64,000 nt of DNA from Afifella marina DSM 2698 (GCF_900102695.1 NZ_FMVW01000008.1:1-64000), one strand, 5' to 3'. Positions 24,804 to 35,017 are shown, numbered from the stretch's first letter. A program made the numbers and translations. Notes: generated from the letters alone by a model not told the origin.

Positions 24804-24827
24804 TCTTTTCCTTCTCGTACGTCTGTC

Positions 24828-24858
24828 AAAGCGCCGGCACTTCGCCGGCGCTTTTTTT
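24828..24858 (+). terminator. Rho-independent terminator of the bchF-hemA superoperon
   Basis: GCGCCGGC and GCCGGCGC form a perfect 8-bp stem with a 5-base loop, extended by AAA/TTT pairing and followed by seven T. It sits 25 bases after the hemA stop. Confidence 0.92.
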
Positions 24859-25685
24859 ATGAGCGGTCAAAAGCCGAGGCGCCTCTCACGAGCAAGCCGT
24901 ATACCCACTCTTCGGCACTCCCTCGCTGATCGCGGACCCCGCCATCTGAGGCTTCCCATAGTTCGACTGGAGCGTTGGCCGCTATGCAGGCCGGCTCTCG
25001 GAATCATCTCGCACGCCGCGTTCGGAGCTTTTGAAACCGCTGTTTTCCTCTTTGAGGGAATCACTTGGCCGGACCCGTTCACGTTCTGATTCACGTTTGG
25101 CGATGGTACCGAGGCGGGCTCTGTAACGCTTAGGGGGCGACCTTCAGAAATCGATTCAACTCGCCGGCTTCGAGCCAGCGGCTTGATCCTCGTCCGATCC
25201 CGTATGCAGAGCGCATAGCTCTCAGGTCCTCACACACCGCACCTGAGGCGACCGATTCTCGCAAGGGGATGCCTTACCCAGACGCGCGCACGCGGCCTCA
25301 GCACCCGTGATCCGGCGGCGAGAATGTCGCCGGTACAGGGCCTCTCACGTGCCGCAGGAGAGCGATGCTCGTCGCCACCTCTTGAGACTGCCGCACACGA
25401 CGGTTCCTCACAAGCGCGATGCGGTCTCGCGCACCGTCCGCCACAGCACCCACCCTTGGCCTCACGCGCTTATCCGGGGATGCGTTCGGCCGCCGTCTCC
25501 GACTGACCATGGGTTTCAGGGATCGTCCCCAACCCGGGGCGACGCCTTCGGCAGTTCTTGTAGGTTCCGGACCGGCCTCAGAGACCGACCGGACGATGCG
25601 GCTTTCGTCCTGAACTTCATGCCGATCGAGCTGGAGCTTAACCTGCGCGTTCGCCGGCAGGCGCGGGCTGACCGGAAATCGGAAC
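24859..25685. other. Gene-poor spacer between two converging superoperons
   Basis: About 0.8 kb between the hemA terminator and the pufC terminator. Short open frames exist on both strands, but none has a good ribosome-binding site or recognisable motifs. No tRNA, no insertion-sequence ends and no PpsR-type site were seen. A weak 7-bp inverted repeat (CTCAGGT/ACCTGAG, 25221-25247) is the only structure noted. It could be decayed coding sequence or hold an unrecognised small RNA. Confidence 0.5.
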
Positions 25686-25720
25686 AAAAAAAATCCGGGA
25701 GATGAGACATCTCCCGGATC
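25686..25720 (-). terminator. Rho-independent terminator of the bchC-pufC superoperon
   Basis: On the minus strand a 12-bp perfect stem (ATCCGGGAGATG/CATCTCCCGGAT) with a 3-base loop is followed by a run of T (eight A on the plus strand). It lies 35 bases past the pufC stop. Confidence 0.93.
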
Positions 25721-25754
25721 GAGGTTGAGGGGGCGTCCGAAGACGCCGCCGTCT

Positions 25755-27119
25755 TTACTGATTTTGCTGCATCTGCTCCATCTGCTGGCGCATCTGCTGC
25801 ATCTGCTCCATCTGCTGCTGCATCAGCTGCATCTGCTGCTGCATCAGCTGCTGCTGCGGCGTCATCTCGCCAGACGGAGCCTGCTGGGCCGGCTGCTGAG
25901 CCTTCGGCTGTTGAGCCTGGGGCTGCTGAGCCGGGGCCTTGGGCTGAGCCGGCTGCTGTGCCTTCGGCTGCTGAGCCTGGGGCTGCTGAGCCGGAGCCTG
26001 GGCCGGCTGCTGAGCCTGAGGCTGCTGGGCCTCTGGCTGCTCTGCCGGAGCCTGCGGCTGCTCAGCCGGGGCCTGGTCAGGAGCAACCTGAGCGGAAATC
26101 AGCTCAGGATAATCCTGGACCATCGGCGCACCGCCAAGCGGCTTGGGCTCGCCCTGATGGCAGGTCGCGCAGTTCGCCTTGGGAGCGTCTCCCGTCGGGC
26201 CGAGGCGCATCGCCGGGTATTCCGGCTGCAACGGCACGAGGTAGTTCGCATTGAGATCGCGCACCAGGTCCAGACCGTGGAAGGCCGTGAGCCGCGGCGG
26301 GCTGCTCTCATTCCAAGACATGAACGACCGGCTGTCATGGCAGTAGGTGCAGTTCACGCCAAGCGCGTCAGACAGATGGATCATCAGCGCATAGGTATCT
26401 TCCGCATCCTTGATGCTCGCGCCGAGGCCGCTGCCCTTAGCCGGAAGAGCGGTCGTCGGAACGATACGAGGATTGGACGGACCGGTCAGGAACACATCCG
26501 ACGGGTTGGCGGCCATCGAAGTGAGGCCAGCAACTTCGTTCGCATGGTTCTGCCCGTTCGGGCTGTAGCCCGCATAGACTGCCTTCGTGGGAGCCTCGTC
26601 CTTGAACCAGATCTCGGTCGGGACAGGGTTGCCGCGGTGGCAGGTGTAGCAGGTCACACCCGTCTGGGCGACGTGGTTCGTCCAGTCGGAATTGATGTGG
26701 CGCGTCATCTCAAGCATGCGACGCGACACGATCTTGGTGTATGGCCGCTCAGCGGCCAGGTCGTTTTCATCGTGGCAGTAGGCACAGCCCTGTTCCGGCG
26801 AAACCCACTCCGTGATCACGGTCATGACACGCAGGAACTGCTCTTCCGAAAGATCGCCGAGAACATGGACGTTCTCGTAGACTTCCGAAGCGCGGGGACC
26901 TTCAGCCGAAACCGCTGGGAACGGATCGGGGATCTGGTCCGCCGCCTTGCGCAGATCCTCAACAGACTTGACCTGCTGCATGCCGGTGCCGCGGTAACCC
27001 AGCTGCGTACCCTGAGCCAAAGGCCAGATATGATCCGGCTGCGGCAGATTAAGGGTGAACAGCAGGAGGCCGCCAACTAGCACGCAGAATGCGACGGCCA
27101 TTTTCATCGCGAAGGTCAT
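25755..27119 (-). CDS. pufC: Tetraheme cytochrome subunit of the reaction centre, with long Pro/Gln/Ala tail
   Basis: Periplasmic cytochrome that donates electrons to the oxidised special pair. The product is 454 residues; homologs are usually about 330-370. Four CXXCH heme motifs are at about 112 (CAYCH), 157 (CYTCH), 257 (CTYCH) and 317 (CATCH), and RGTGMQQV and [12 protein letters not shown] are typical. The N-terminus is a hydrophobic segment (residues 7-23) without an obvious lipobox, so it may be an uncleaved anchor. Residues 344-454 are extra: a Gln/Pro/Ala/Lys repeat region to about 417, then a Met/Gln-rich stretch (419-454) that could form a helix or coiled coil. The start overlaps the pufM stop as ATGA with GGAGGGG upstream. 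Confidence 0.96.
   Translation of the reverse strand: MTFAMKMAVAFCVLVGGLLLFTLNLPQPDHIWPLAQGTQLGYRGTGMQQVKSVEDLRKAADQIPDPFPAVSAEGPRASEVYENVHVLGDLSEEQFLRVMTVITEWVSPEQGCAYCHDENDLAAERPYTKIVSRRMLEMTRHINSDWTNHVAQTGVTCYTCHRGNPVPTEIWFKDEAPTKAVYAGYSPNGQNHANEVAGLTSMAANPSDVFLTGPSNPRIVPTTALPAKGSGLGASIKDAEDTYALMIHLSDALGVNCTYCHDSRSFMSWNESSPPRLTAFHGLDLVRDLNANYLVPLQPEYPAMRLGPTGDAPKANCATCHQGEPKPLGGAPMVQDYPELISAQVAPDQAPAEQPQAPAEQPEAQQPQAQQPAQAPAQQPQAQQPKAQQPAQPKAPAQQPQAQQPKAQQPAQQAPSGEMTPQQQLMQQQMQLMQQQMEQMQQMRQQMEQMQQNQ
25870..26090 (-). repeat. Low-complexity tandem repeats in the pufC 3' end
   Basis: The DNA repeats short units encoding [15 protein letters not shown]-like peptides; the block [18 protein letters not shown] occurs twice, separated by one Pro-Lys pair. 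Such repeats can change length by slippage. A second low-complexity stretch, 25758-25865, encodes the Met/Gln tract. Confidence 0.85.
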
Positions 27120-28096
27120 TGCGCCCCTCCTGACATAAGAGCCGGATCCTGAATGGCGTCAAAGACCTGCGGATAGGCGGGAACGAGCCCGTGCTTGATG
27201 CCCCACAGGAACCAGTTGTCGACAACTGTACCCGTGAGAAGCATGCCGATACCGCCGGTGATCGGGCAAAGAACCGCAAACCACCAGGCCCAGCGATGGA
27301 TGGATTCCATGGTGGCATTGAAGCCCATGGTCCAGCGCCAGAAGAGCGCGGCGCGCTCCGCTGCAGTACCGCGATCCACAACCTGCTCAGCTTCCCGGTC
27401 GCCGCCGAAGCGGCCCACGGCCAGGATCGTCGCACCATGCATGGCGAACAGAAGCGTCGCGCCATACAGGAAGACGATCGAGAGCATGTGGAACGGGTTG
27501 TAGTACAGGTTACCGTAGCGGATCGAGAAAGCCGCAGTCCAGTCAAGGTGCGGGAAGATGCCGAACGGAACAGCCTCAGACCAGCTGCCGAGAAGCAGCG
27601 GGCGCAAGAAGCCGATCACAATCATCAGCCAGATCGCCGCCATGAACGCCCAGGCAACGTGCGTGCCCATACCGAGCGCCGTAGCCCGGCGGTACGTACG
27701 CACCCACCACAGAAGAACCGACGTCGTCATAAAGAAGCCAGCCATCTGCCACCAGCCGCCCTGGTCGAGCGGGCAAAGCACGCAGAAGCCAAGTTCGGCA
27801 GGCGGCGGCTCAAGCGCAAGCCACGGCAGTTGGCGCACGAATTCAATCGGGCTCCAGTTCACCGAGGCCATCATATTGAGACCGATGATCTCAAAGGCCA
27901 GGAAGCCGAAGATCAACGAAGCGACACCGGTCAACCCGAGATAGACGGGTCCGATCTGTGCGTCGCCGATCTTGCCTAGCCAATAGGAGACAATCGGCTG
28001 TCCTGCCCGACCGGTAGCAGAGCTAGCGACCGGGACACCGGCGTAGACAGGTCCGTGGACCTGCACCCGGTTAAAGATGTTTTGGTACTCAGCCAT
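27116..28096 (-). CDS. pufM: Photosynthetic reaction centre M subunit
   Basis: One of two core membrane subunits binding the special pair, bacteriopheophytin and quinone. The product is 326 residues with five helices. The bacteriochlorophyll and iron ligands are in [32 protein letters not shown] and ESIHRWAWW. The C-terminal part ([19 protein letters not shown]) is extended, as in species with a bound tetraheme cytochrome. It overlaps pufC by four bases and is 15 bases after pufL. Confidence 0.98.
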   Translation of the reverse strand: MAEYQNIFNRVQVHGPVYAGVPVASSATGRAGQPIVSYWLGKIGDAQIGPVYLGLTGVASLIFGFLAFEIIGLNMMASVNWSPIEFVRQLPWLALEPPPAELGFCVLCPLDQGGWWQMAGFFMTTSVLLWWVRTYRRATALGMGTHVAWAFMAAIWLMIVIGFLRPLLLGSWSEAVPFGIFPHLDWTAAFSIRYGNLYYNPFHMLSIVFLYGATLLFAMHGATILAVGRFGGDREAEQVVDRGTAAERAALFWRWTMGFNATMESIHRWAWWFAVLCPITGGIGMLLTGTVVDNWFLWGIKHGLVPAYPQVFDAIQDPALMSGGAQ

Positions 28097-28111
28097 AATA
28101 GTCCCCCTGCC

Positions 28112-28936
28112 CTAGCTCCAGATCGGGAGGTTGAGCCACCAACCCCACCACTCGGGCCATCCGCGGGTCCAGAACGGACCGCTGATGACGATGCAGACGG
28201 CACTCCAGAACGCTGCCGACAGCGCCAGGAACAATCCCAGACGATGCACGCCAAGCGAACCGATGGAGTAGCCCACCACATCACGGAAGAAGGTGTTCTC
28301 GTGCTCCGGGCCTTTGACGGCCTCACCAGGCTGCGGGTTGACGGCGGAAAGGATCACGCCTCCGTGCAACGCCAACGCGAGCGTCGTCGCGAAGAAGAAG
28401 CTGACGGCGATCATGTGAGCCGGATTGTAGTGGAAGTGCAGGTACTGGTACCCGACGTTCGACACCCAATCGAGGTGGCTCATGATGCCATAAGGAAAAC
28501 CGTGCCCCCACGCACCCATCAACACGGGCCGGATGACGACCAACGTGAAGTAGGCAAAGACCGCAAAGCTATAGGCGATAGGAATATGATAGCCCATGCC
28601 AAGCTTGCGGGAGATTTCGACCTGACGCAGAGCCCAGGAAACAAATGCGCCCAAGGCGCATATGGTAATGAGCTGCCAAAGCCCGCCCTCGCGGAGCGGC
28701 GCCAAGCCTAAGCCATAAGAAAGATCTGGCGGAGCAATACTGATCTGCCAGATGTTCCAGGTCGGTCCCAGCGCCGCGCCCCAGAGAATGAGCCCGGTGC
28801 CCAACGCTGAGAAGAAGACCGTCGTTACGCCAAAAAAGCCGACGTAAAGCGGCCCCACCCAAAAATCGAAGAGATCCCCTCCGATTAGCGTACCGCCACG
28901 AACGCGATACCTCTTTTCAAAGCTGAGCATCGCCAT
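28112..28936 (-). CDS. pufL: Photosynthetic reaction centre L subunit
   Basis: Core membrane subunit of the type II reaction centre. The product is 274 residues with five helices. The N-terminus ([20 protein letters not shown]) and the ligand regions [34 protein letters not shown] and [11 protein letters not shown] are all canonical. The preceding 126 bases contain the strong hairpin that separates LH1 from RC genes. Confidence 0.98.
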   Translation of the reverse strand: MAMLSFEKRYRVRGGTLIGGDLFDFWVGPLYVGFFGVTTVFFSALGTGLILWGAALGPTWNIWQISIAPPDLSYGLGLAPLREGGLWQLITICALGAFVSWALRQVEISRKLGMGYHIPIAYSFAVFAYFTLVVIRPVLMGAWGHGFPYGIMSHLDWVSNVGYQYLHFHYNPAHMIAVSFFFATTLALALHGGVILSAVNPQPGEAVKGPEHENTFFRDVVGYSIGSLGVHRLGLFLALSAAFWSAVCIVISGPFWTRGWPEWWGWWLNLPIWS

Positions 28937-29009
28937 TGCTCAATCCTCCGGTCAACGAGACGAGGAGCGATGTCGCTCCTGCGTGAAGATGGCAGCGGGC
29001 TGGAAATCC

Positions 29010-29034
29010 CAGCGGACTGGAACCCAGTCCGCTG
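29010..29034 (-). promoter_or_regulatory. Intercistronic pufA-pufL mRNA hairpin
   Basis: A perfect 11-bp stem (CAGCGGACTGG/CCAGTCCGCTG) with a 3-base loop lies between pufA and pufL. In Rhodobacter a hairpin at the same place protects the pufBA segment and gives excess LH1 over RC. The same role is likely here by position and strength. Confidence 0.8.
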
Positions 29035-29062
29035 CCATTCGCAAAACCTTCCGTCTCGTCGA

Positions 29063-29248
29063 TTAGGCGAGCGGCGTGATCAGCTCGACCTGGCTGGTCT
29101 GCGCCGGGGCCGTCGGGGCGCCCTGCATCCAGTTGAACCGGTCGGTGCTCAGCAGAATGAAGTGAATGAGCAGAGCCAGCACGAAAAGGAACGTGAACAG
29201 CGCGACCAGCGTACGACGCGGATCGAACAGGAGCCAAACTTTCCACAT
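29063..29248 (-). CDS. pufA: Light-harvesting 1 alpha polypeptide
   Basis: A 61-residue LH1 alpha antenna protein with one membrane helix. It begins [18 protein letters not shown]. The bacteriochlorophyll-binding His is in [15 protein letters not shown], followed by the aromatic region that shifts absorption. It lies 12 bases after pufB. The C-terminal extension is Ala/Pro/Thr-rich. Confidence 0.97.
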   Translation of the reverse strand: MWKVWLLFDPRRTLVALFTFLFVLALLIHFILLSTDRFNWMQGAPTAPAQTSQVELITPLA

Positions 29249-29260
29249 TTCTCTCTCCCC

Positions 29261-29485
29261 CTATGCGAGAGTTGACAGGAGCGCCGAAGCGGTCGTCGGC
29301 AAGTCTTGAAGGAACGCGTAGCCTTCCGGCCCCGGGATCCAAGGACGCCACATCCAAGCAAGAATGTGAGCGACGATTGCCACGGCGATGAAGACCATGA
29401 AGCTGGTCATGAACACACCGTGAAATTCGCGAGCCTCGCCTTCCGTCAGACCCGACAGCGAGACCGGCCTATCGATTTCAGCCAT
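29261..29485 (-). CDS. pufB: Light-harvesting 1 beta polypeptide
   Basis: LH1 beta antenna protein of 74 residues from the ATG at 29485, with GAGGG upstream. The characteristic SLSGLTEGEAREFHGVF and the ligand His in VAHILAWMWRPWIPG are present. The C-terminus runs about 18 residues beyond the WRPWIPG motif (PEGYAFLQDLPTTASALLS), somewhat longer than in Rhodobacter LH1 beta. Confidence 0.96.
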   Translation of the reverse strand: MAEIDRPVSLSGLTEGEAREFHGVFMTSFMVFIAVAIVAHILAWMWRPWIPGPEGYAFLQDLPTTASALLSTLA

Positions 29486-29522
29486 TGATCTACCCTCGTT
29501 AAAAGCAGCCTTTCGGCCGTTA

Positions 29523-29541
29523 CCGCGCACCTCCCGCGCGG
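29523..29541 (-). promoter_or_regulatory. Stem-loop upstream of pufB
   Basis: CCGCGC/GCGCGG form a 6-bp GC stem with a 7-base loop in the 128-base gap before pufB. A second weaker dyad (GTCAC/GTGAC) is adjacent. These may mark an mRNA processing or protection site for the pufBA segment. Confidence 0.4.
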
Positions 29542-29613
29542 CAGGGAATGGTCACAGCTCCGCCGTGACACATCTCCGCCCAGCAATGCCGGACGAATTC
29601 TTGCGAATGCGCC

Positions 29614-29844
29614 TTAGCGCATAAAAGCGAATGGGATCGTCGTGTTGGCCGCGACGCGCGCCTCTTCAATCACCGACCGACGACCATTCGGTCCCGGCGG
29701 GAAGGGACGCCATTGCGGCGGCAGAAGCCGCGCAATGATGCAAACCACCAAGAAGAAGGCGAAACTCACCATCACGATGAGACGGAAATCGCGCTCTTCT
29801 TTGGATCGCAGCAGCGCTACGTTCGACTTTTCGATTGCAGCCAT
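29614..29844 (-). CDS. PufQ-like small membrane protein upstream of pufB
   Basis: A 76-residue protein with one membrane helix (about residues 25-44, LIVMVSFAFFLVVCIIARLL), then a Pro-rich basic segment (PPQWRPFPPGPNGRRS) and a short amphipathic tail. PufQ of Rhodobacter is about 74 residues, sits directly upstream of pufB and has the same helix plus RP/GP-rich layout. Similarity is general rather than strong, so the symbol is not assigned. The ATG at 29844 is preceded by GGAGAGG. It lies between bchZ and pufB in the operon. Confidence 0.7.
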   Translation of the reverse strand: MAAIEKSNVALLRSKEERDFRLIVMVSFAFFLVVCIIARLLPPQWRPFPPGPNGRRSVIEEARVAANTTIPFAFMR

Positions 29845-29925
29845 ATGCCTCTCCACATCAAACTCTGCGGACAGCGCGCCCCCGCGCCAGTCCGGCTAAG
29901 ATTTCGTGCTGCGGATGACCCCCCG

Positions 29926-31383
29926 TCATACGAGCTCATCTTCTTCTAAACCGGTCGCAGCCCTACGAACACATGCTATGGTGACGCGGGGCGTGCCGAC
30001 GCGCCTGGCTTCGCGCTCGGCCTGATCGCGCAGCTTCTTCGCTGCAGAGATGCGTATCAGAACCGGCTGCGATTCCACCAATGAATCCAATGACTTCTTG
30101 GCATCGTCATCCCACGGCAGCTCATCGTGGAGCCGCGAGGGCGTCGCATCGACCTCGTCAAGGTCTTTTGCCAGGGGCAAAATATGGAAGAGTGCGTCGA
30201 AAAGCGCATTGCACACTTCCTGAACGAGATACGTCGCGCCCGAATAGCCCATGAACGGCGTGCCTGTGTGGCGCCGGATGATGGCTCCCGGGAACGAGGC
30301 CGGAATATAGACGCTGCGTGCGCCGATCTCGGCCAGATACATGCGTTCGTTGTAGCTGCCGAACATAACCAGCGGCGTCTTCTCTCTCACCGATTCGCGC
30401 ACCGATTCGTTGTCGGGCTTGACGCCCGCGCGGCGCGAGAAGGCGAAAGTGCAAGGCAGGCCCATTTCCGATTCGAGGAAGTGGCGCACGCCCCGCGCGT
30501 AGGTTTCGTTCGCGACGATGGCGAAGCTCGCCGTGCCGAAGAAATCCTGCGTGACGGAGCGCCACAGATCCCAGATCGGCTTGATCGTCGTGTGTTTTTC
30601 GCGCGCGATGAACGGTTCCGGATCAACACCCAGAAGCTCACCCAGGGCGCGCAGGAATTTCGTGGTCGAATGCAGGCCAATCGGCGCCTGCAGATAGGGC
30701 TTTTCCAGCGCCTCACAGAGGAGCCTGCCGAACTCGCGGTACATGCAGATATTCACGTCCGCGTCGACGAGCCGTCCAACCTCGGAGATATGGCTTCCCA
30801 TCGGGAAGACCATGTTCACCTCGGCACCGATTCCCTCCACCAGTCGCCGGATCTCGGCGAGATCGGAGGCCATGTTGAACATGCCGTAGGTCGGGCCGAT
30901 GATATTGACGCGCGGCTTGTCGCCTTCCTTGCGGGCGCGCGCCTTCGGCATCTTGCCCTTCTTGGCGCCAAACTGATTCCACAGCCAAAACAAAGCGCGG
31001 TCGGCACTTTGCCATTGGTCTTCGTCGATCGTGCGCGGCAGGAAGCGCTGGAGATTCGTTCCCTCTGGCGTCACACCGCCGCCGATCATCTCGGCGATTG
31101 AGCCTGTCACCACGACCGCGGGCAGCGCGGGATCGAGCGTTTCATGCGCCCGGCGCATCGCGCCTTCCGTACCGGTCTGGTTGAGATTTTCTTCAGACAG
31201 GCCGGTGACGACGATCGGCAATTCGTGCGGCGGCAAGGCATCGGTGTAATGCAGCACCGAGGTGACCGGCAGGTTTTCACACCCGACCGGGCCGTCGATG
31301 ACGACTTGGAGCCCTTTGATCGCGGCAAAGACGTAGACGGAGCCCCAATAGCCGCCGGCGCGATCGTGATCGAGAACCAGCAT
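29926..31383 (-). CDS. bchZ: Chlorophyllide a reductase subunit Z
   Basis: NifK-like subunit of the enzyme that reduces ring B to give the bacteriochlorin. The product is 485 residues from the ATG at 31383, which overlaps the bchY stop; the frame is open upstream but inside bchY. Family features include [16 protein letters not shown], a Cys in [30 protein letters not shown] and [19 protein letters not shown]. The complex also needs BchX and BchY, encoded just upstream. Confidence 0.97.
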   Translation of the reverse strand: MLVLDHDRAGGYWGSVYVFAAIKGLQVVIDGPVGCENLPVTSVLHYTDALPPHELPIVVTGLSEENLNQTGTEGAMRRAHETLDPALPAVVVTGSIAEMIGGGVTPEGTNLQRFLPRTIDEDQWQSADRALFWLWNQFGAKKGKMPKARARKEGDKPRVNIIGPTYGMFNMASDLAEIRRLVEGIGAEVNMVFPMGSHISEVGRLVDADVNICMYREFGRLLCEALEKPYLQAPIGLHSTTKFLRALGELLGVDPEPFIAREKHTTIKPIWDLWRSVTQDFFGTASFAIVANETYARGVRHFLESEMGLPCTFAFSRRAGVKPDNESVRESVREKTPLVMFGSYNERMYLAEIGARSVYIPASFPGAIIRRHTGTPFMGYSGATYLVQEVCNALFDALFHILPLAKDLDEVDATPSRLHDELPWDDDAKKSLDSLVESQPVLIRISAAKKLRDQAEREARRVGTPRVTIACVRRAATGLEEDELV

Positions 31384-33044
31384 CAGACCACCGATTCCGC
31401 GACCCGTTTCGGGTCTGCGGCCTTCCGAGCTTTCTCCGCCTTGGCGAGTTCCTTGCGGCGGAAATCCGAATGGTCGGCGGGGATATCTTCCCACACGCCG
31501 GCGGTATCGCCGTGGCCGACGCCCTCAAAGAACTCGCGCATCTCGTCGAAGCGGACCTTGTTGCCGATCGCCGCATTGACGACCTGCGCAAGCGAGCCGG
31601 CGCCGGCGACACCGAAAAGCGGCCGCGCCGAAATGAGGTTGGTGAAATAAAGACCCGGGATCGCCATCTCCTTCGCCTTCTGCACGACCGGTGTCGTGCC
31701 GATGGCGAGGTCCGGCCGAAACTCTTCGACCGCCGCGATGTCCTTCTCGAGCGAGGCACGGTATTCGACATGAACGCCGCGGGCCTCGAGCCATTCGCGG
31801 TCAGCGGAAGAATAAGGCGTCTTCGGGCAGGCGGCGCCGACATAGGGCACATCCGCCCCGCTCTCGAGAAGAAGCCGAGCGACGAGGAGCTCGGAGCCTT
31901 CGTAGCCCGAAAGCGTCACGCGCCCCTTGATCGGAGCATTTTCCAGCGCTCCCTTGATCATCGGCAGGAAGCGATTTTTCGTCTGATCGACACAGTCGCG
32001 GGAGATGCCACACGCCTCGCCGATCGCGTCGAGCCAGGCGGCCGTTCCATCATGGCCGACCGGCGCGGAACCCACGATCGGGCGCCCGGCTTCCTGAAAC
32101 TCACGCATACTCGCCGTATAGAACGGATGAAGCGCGGCGACCGCGGCGCAATCGAGCGCGGCATAGAGCTCGCGCCATTCGCGTGTCGGCACGACCGGGC
32201 CGGCGGCAAGGCCGAGCGGCTCCAGCATCATGCCAAGCCCCACAGGGTCGGCCGGGAACATTTCGCCCAAAAGAGTGATGGTCGGCTTGTCGCTCGGTCC
32301 GCCACGCGGCGCCTGAACAGGGCCAAGCTCGGCCTCGGTGCGCGCGTAACGCAGCATGGCACCGGAGAGGACGTCTTTCGCCTCGGCATGTGTCGGTACG
32401 CCGAAGCCCGGCACATCGATGCCGATGATGCGCACGCCGTTGATTTCTTTCGGCAAAAGCCTGAGCGGCACGCCGGAGGCCGTCGGCACGCAGAGATTGG
32501 TGACGATGACGGCGTCGTATTTATCGGGATCCGCGAGCTTATGGACGGCTTCACGAATGTCTTCGAAGAGCTTGCCGGTGACGAGCGTTTCCGAATCGAA
32601 GGGAACGTAGCCGACGGTGCGGCGCGCGCCATAGAAGTGCGAGACGAAGCTCAGACCATACACACAGCAGGCGGAACCTGAGAGGACCGTCGCAGTGCGG
32701 CGCATCCTCAACCCGACGCGCAGCGAGCCGAAGGCCGGGCACATCGATTGCGGCTGGTCGTGAGGACCCTTCGGATAATCGGCGGCGTAACGCTCTAGAA
32801 TTTCGCTCTGGCCGGCCTTTTCGGCCGCAGCGCGCATTTCGGCCTGACCGCCATGGCAACCAAGGCCGTCCCCTTCTGGAGACGGAGCGTTCGAGGGGCT
32901 TTTCGTCATGCTTTCACCTGGAGCGGGCATACCGGTCCCGGACGCCGCGGCGAGATCATTCGCCATCGGCGCGGCAGCGGCACCGTCGTAGACGACTTCC
33001 GTCGTCTTGCGGTCCCCACCTTTCCGGTCTTCGGTATCTGCCAT
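31383..33044 (-). CDS. bchY: Chlorophyllide a reductase subunit Y
   Basis: NifD-like partner of BchZ. The product is 553 residues with a longer than usual N-terminal region (about 60 residues, Ala/Pro/Ser-rich). Cys residues that can bind the iron-sulfur cluster appear in [20 protein letters not shown] and [12 protein letters not shown]. The ATG at 33044 is 24 bases after bchX. Confidence 0.96.
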   Translation of the reverse strand: MADTEDRKGGDRKTTEVVYDGAAAAPMANDLAAASGTGMPAPGESMTKSPSNAPSPEGDGLGCHGGQAEMRAAAEKAGQSEILERYAADYPKGPHDQPQSMCPAFGSLRVGLRMRRTATVLSGSACCVYGLSFVSHFYGARRTVGYVPFDSETLVTGKLFEDIREAVHKLADPDKYDAVIVTNLCVPTASGVPLRLLPKEINGVRIIGIDVPGFGVPTHAEAKDVLSGAMLRYARTEAELGPVQAPRGGPSDKPTITLLGEMFPADPVGLGMMLEPLGLAAGPVVPTREWRELYAALDCAAVAALHPFYTASMREFQEAGRPIVGSAPVGHDGTAAWLDAIGEACGISRDCVDQTKNRFLPMIKGALENAPIKGRVTLSGYEGSELLVARLLLESGADVPYVGAACPKTPYSSADREWLEARGVHVEYRASLEKDIAAVEEFRPDLAIGTTPVVQKAKEMAIPGLYFTNLISARPLFGVAGAGSLAQVVNAAIGNKVRFDEMREFFEGVGHGDTAGVWEDIPADHSDFRRKELAKAEKARKAADPKRVAESVV

Positions 33045-33068
33045 CGTCTTAGCCCCCCAAGACGGCTG

Positions 33069-34082
33069 TCACACTGTGTCGTATATCACTTCAAGCGACG
33101 GTTTCTCTTGGGCAGCTTTGCCGCACATGTCTTCCATGGTGGCAGGCTCCAAGACCACGTCGCGCCCGACCTCGTCGCTCTTGAAGAGACCGAGAAGGTC
33201 CTCCTGGCTGAGCGGATCGGGGCGCATCGGCGGTGCATCGGCGACGTTTTTCGCGAGCCCCTCAAACAGCGGAGCCCATTGCGTGCCGGGACGTCCGACG
33301 ATCTGATAGGCGGCACTCTTGCGCCTGATGTCCTCATCCGCCGGGATGGCGGCAAGAACCGGGATGCCAACCTTTTCGGCAAAGGCGGCCGCCTCCCCTG
33401 TCCCGTCATCCTTGTTGATCACCATGCCGGCCACGCCGACATTGCCGCCGAGTTTGCGGAAGTAATCGACCGCGTTGCAGACGTTGTTGGCGACGTAGAG
33501 CGATTGCAGATCGTTGGAGCCGACAACAATGACCTTCTGGCACATGTCGCGGGCGATCGGCAGACCGAAGCCGCCGCAGACCACGTCGCCCAGAAAATCG
33601 AGCAGGACGTAGTCAAAACCCCAATCGTGGAAGCCGAGCTTTTCCAGAAGCTCAAAGCCATGGATGATTCCGCGACCGCCGCAGCCACGCCCGACTTCCG
33701 GACCACCCAGCTCCATGGCGAAGACGCCGTCGCGCTTGAAACAGACGTCGCCGATCTTCACCTCTTCGCCGGCTGCCTTCTTGACCGCCGACGTCTCGAT
33801 GATCGTCGGACAGGCGCGCCCACCAAACAGCAGCGAGGTGGTGTCGCTCTTCGGGTCACAGCCAATCAGGAGGATCTTCTTCCCCTGTTGAGCCATCATG
33901 TACGATAGATTGGCGAGCGTGAAACTCTTGCCGATGCCGCCTTTGCCGTAAATGGCGATGATCTGAGTCTCGCGCGTCACGGGACCCGTCGCAACCGGAT
34001 CAGGCTCGATCGCCGCCTCGTCCCGCAGATAGTCTTGCATTCCACGGCGGTTGAAGCCTGGTGCGTCGACGTCAAGGGTCAT
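33069..34082 (-). CDS. bchX: Chlorophyllide a reductase iron protein subunit X
   Basis: NifH-like ATP-dependent reductase feeding BchY-BchZ. The product is 337 residues. The P-loop is [15 protein letters not shown], and cluster Cys are in GRGCGGRG and GDVVCGGFG. The ATG at 34082 overlaps the bchC stop as ATGA, fixing the start although the frame is open well upstream. Confidence 0.97.
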   Translation of the reverse strand: MTLDVDAPGFNRRGMQDYLRDEAAIEPDPVATGPVTRETQIIAIYGKGGIGKSFTLANLSYMMAQQGKKILLIGCDPKSDTTSLLFGGRACPTIIETSAVKKAAGEEVKIGDVCFKRDGVFAMELGGPEVGRGCGGRGIIHGFELLEKLGFHDWGFDYVLLDFLGDVVCGGFGLPIARDMCQKVIVVGSNDLQSLYVANNVCNAVDYFRKLGGNVGVAGMVINKDDGTGEAAAFAEKVGIPVLAAIPADEDIRRKSAAYQIVGRPGTQWAPLFEGLAKNVADAPPMRPDPLSQEDLLGLFKSDEVGRDVVLEPATMEDMCGKAAQEKPSLEVIYDTV

Positions 34083-35017
34083 GCAGCTCTCCAATCCAGA
34101 ATCATCTTGAGACAGGCGGCATCGCCAAATGCGGTTCGATAGGCGCCGTCGGCGTCCTGCGCCGGGCAGCGATGCGTGATCAAACCGTCGAGCGACAGGC
34201 GCCCCGTTTCCACCAACTCCTTGACCGCCACCAGATCCGGTTCGCGCCATTCGGCCGCGACGCGCAGTCGCGCCTCGCGCAGGAATGCCGGCGGGAAGGT
34301 GAAAGACAGCGGCGCAGAGTAGAAACCGGCGAGGACGATCTCGCCTCCTGGCGCAAGACGCGCAATCAGCCGATCCAAAATCGTCGAATCGCCGCTCACG
34401 TCATAGATCGCGCGATAATCCTGCCGAACATCCTTGTCAGGATCGATGGTGACGTAACCGAGCGCACCTTCCGCGCGTTCGGCGTTGCGCTCCCAGACAA
34501 CGGGCGGCTCGGCATCGAGCGCCACGGTCACGCGCGCCAGAAGACGGCCGAGAACGCCGTGGCCGATGATCAGATCCGGCTTTCTCGCCCCTTCGGCCGC
34601 GATCGCGTGGTATGCGGTCGCGGCCAGAGCAAGCAACGTCCCCCGCTCGCCAAGATCTTCCTTGATGGTGATGGCCCGTGCCGCCGGCACGATCAGCCGC
34701 TTGGCGGCGCCACCGAAAAGACTGCGTACGTCGGCAAAGCTACGCGACCCCGGCACAAAGACCCGCTCGCCAATTCTGGCGCGAGCCCCCTCGCCTGCAT
34801 CGCTCACCCGTCCGACGGATTCGTATCCGGGGACCAGCGGATATCCCATGCCCGGGAAGTCCGGCATCCGCCCCGACCAGAGCAAACGCTCCGTGCCCGT
34901 CGAGATGCCGCTCCACTCCACATCCACGACAACGTCGTCCGCGCCAGGCGTCACAAGCGCGACTTCCTTGAGAGCAAGATGCTCAGGCTGTTCCAGAACG
35001 ACGGCGAGAGTGTTCAA
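34079..35017 (-). CDS. bchC: Bacteriochlorophyllide a dehydrogenase
   Basis: Zinc-type alcohol-dehydrogenase-like enzyme that oxidises the 3-hydroxyethyl group made by BchF. The product is 312 residues. Visible features are SGISTGTERLLWSGRMP, a Rossmann motif GHGVLGRLLARV and FYSAPLSFTFPPAF. No ATG is available near the homologous N-terminus. A TTG at 35017 with AGGAGAGG five bases upstream is the best start. It is the first gene of bchCXYZ-puf and lies below a twin PpsR site. Confidence 0.95.
   Translation of the reverse strand: MNTLAVVLEQPEHLALKEVALVTPGADDVVVDVEWSGISTGTERLLWSGRMPDFPGMGYPLVPGYESVGRVSDAGEGARARIGERVFVPGSRSFADVRSLFGGAAKRLIVPAARAITIKEDLGERGTLLALAATAYHAIAAEGARKPDLIIGHGVLGRLLARVTVALDAEPPVVWERNAERAEGALGYVTIDPDKDVRQDYRAIYDVSGDSTILDRLIARLAPGGEIVLAGFYSAPLSFTFPPAFLREARLRVAAEWREPDLVAVKELVETGRLSLDGLITHRCPAQDADGAYRTAFGDAACLKMILDWRAA

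Noticed and set aside
25221-25247. 7-bp inverted repeat CTCAGGT/ACCTGAG
   Set aside because: A 13-base loop, no T tract and no neighbouring gene; expected by chance in this length of GC-rich DNA.
25298-25687. 129-codon minus-strand frame after the puf terminator
   Set aside because: The first 40 codons look GC3-biased, but it starts inside the terminator stem, has no ribosome-binding site and the rest is Arg-rich and non-coding-like. It may be a gene remnant.
25870-26090. Regular short repeats that could suggest a CRISPR array
   Set aside because: They are in-frame codon repeats of PufC without unique spacers of constant length.
25725-27080. Long plus-strand open frame rich in Leu/His repeats
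   Set aside because: It is antisense to pufC; the Leu-rich repeats mirror the Gln/Ala codons of the cytochrome tail, and it has no ribosome-binding site.
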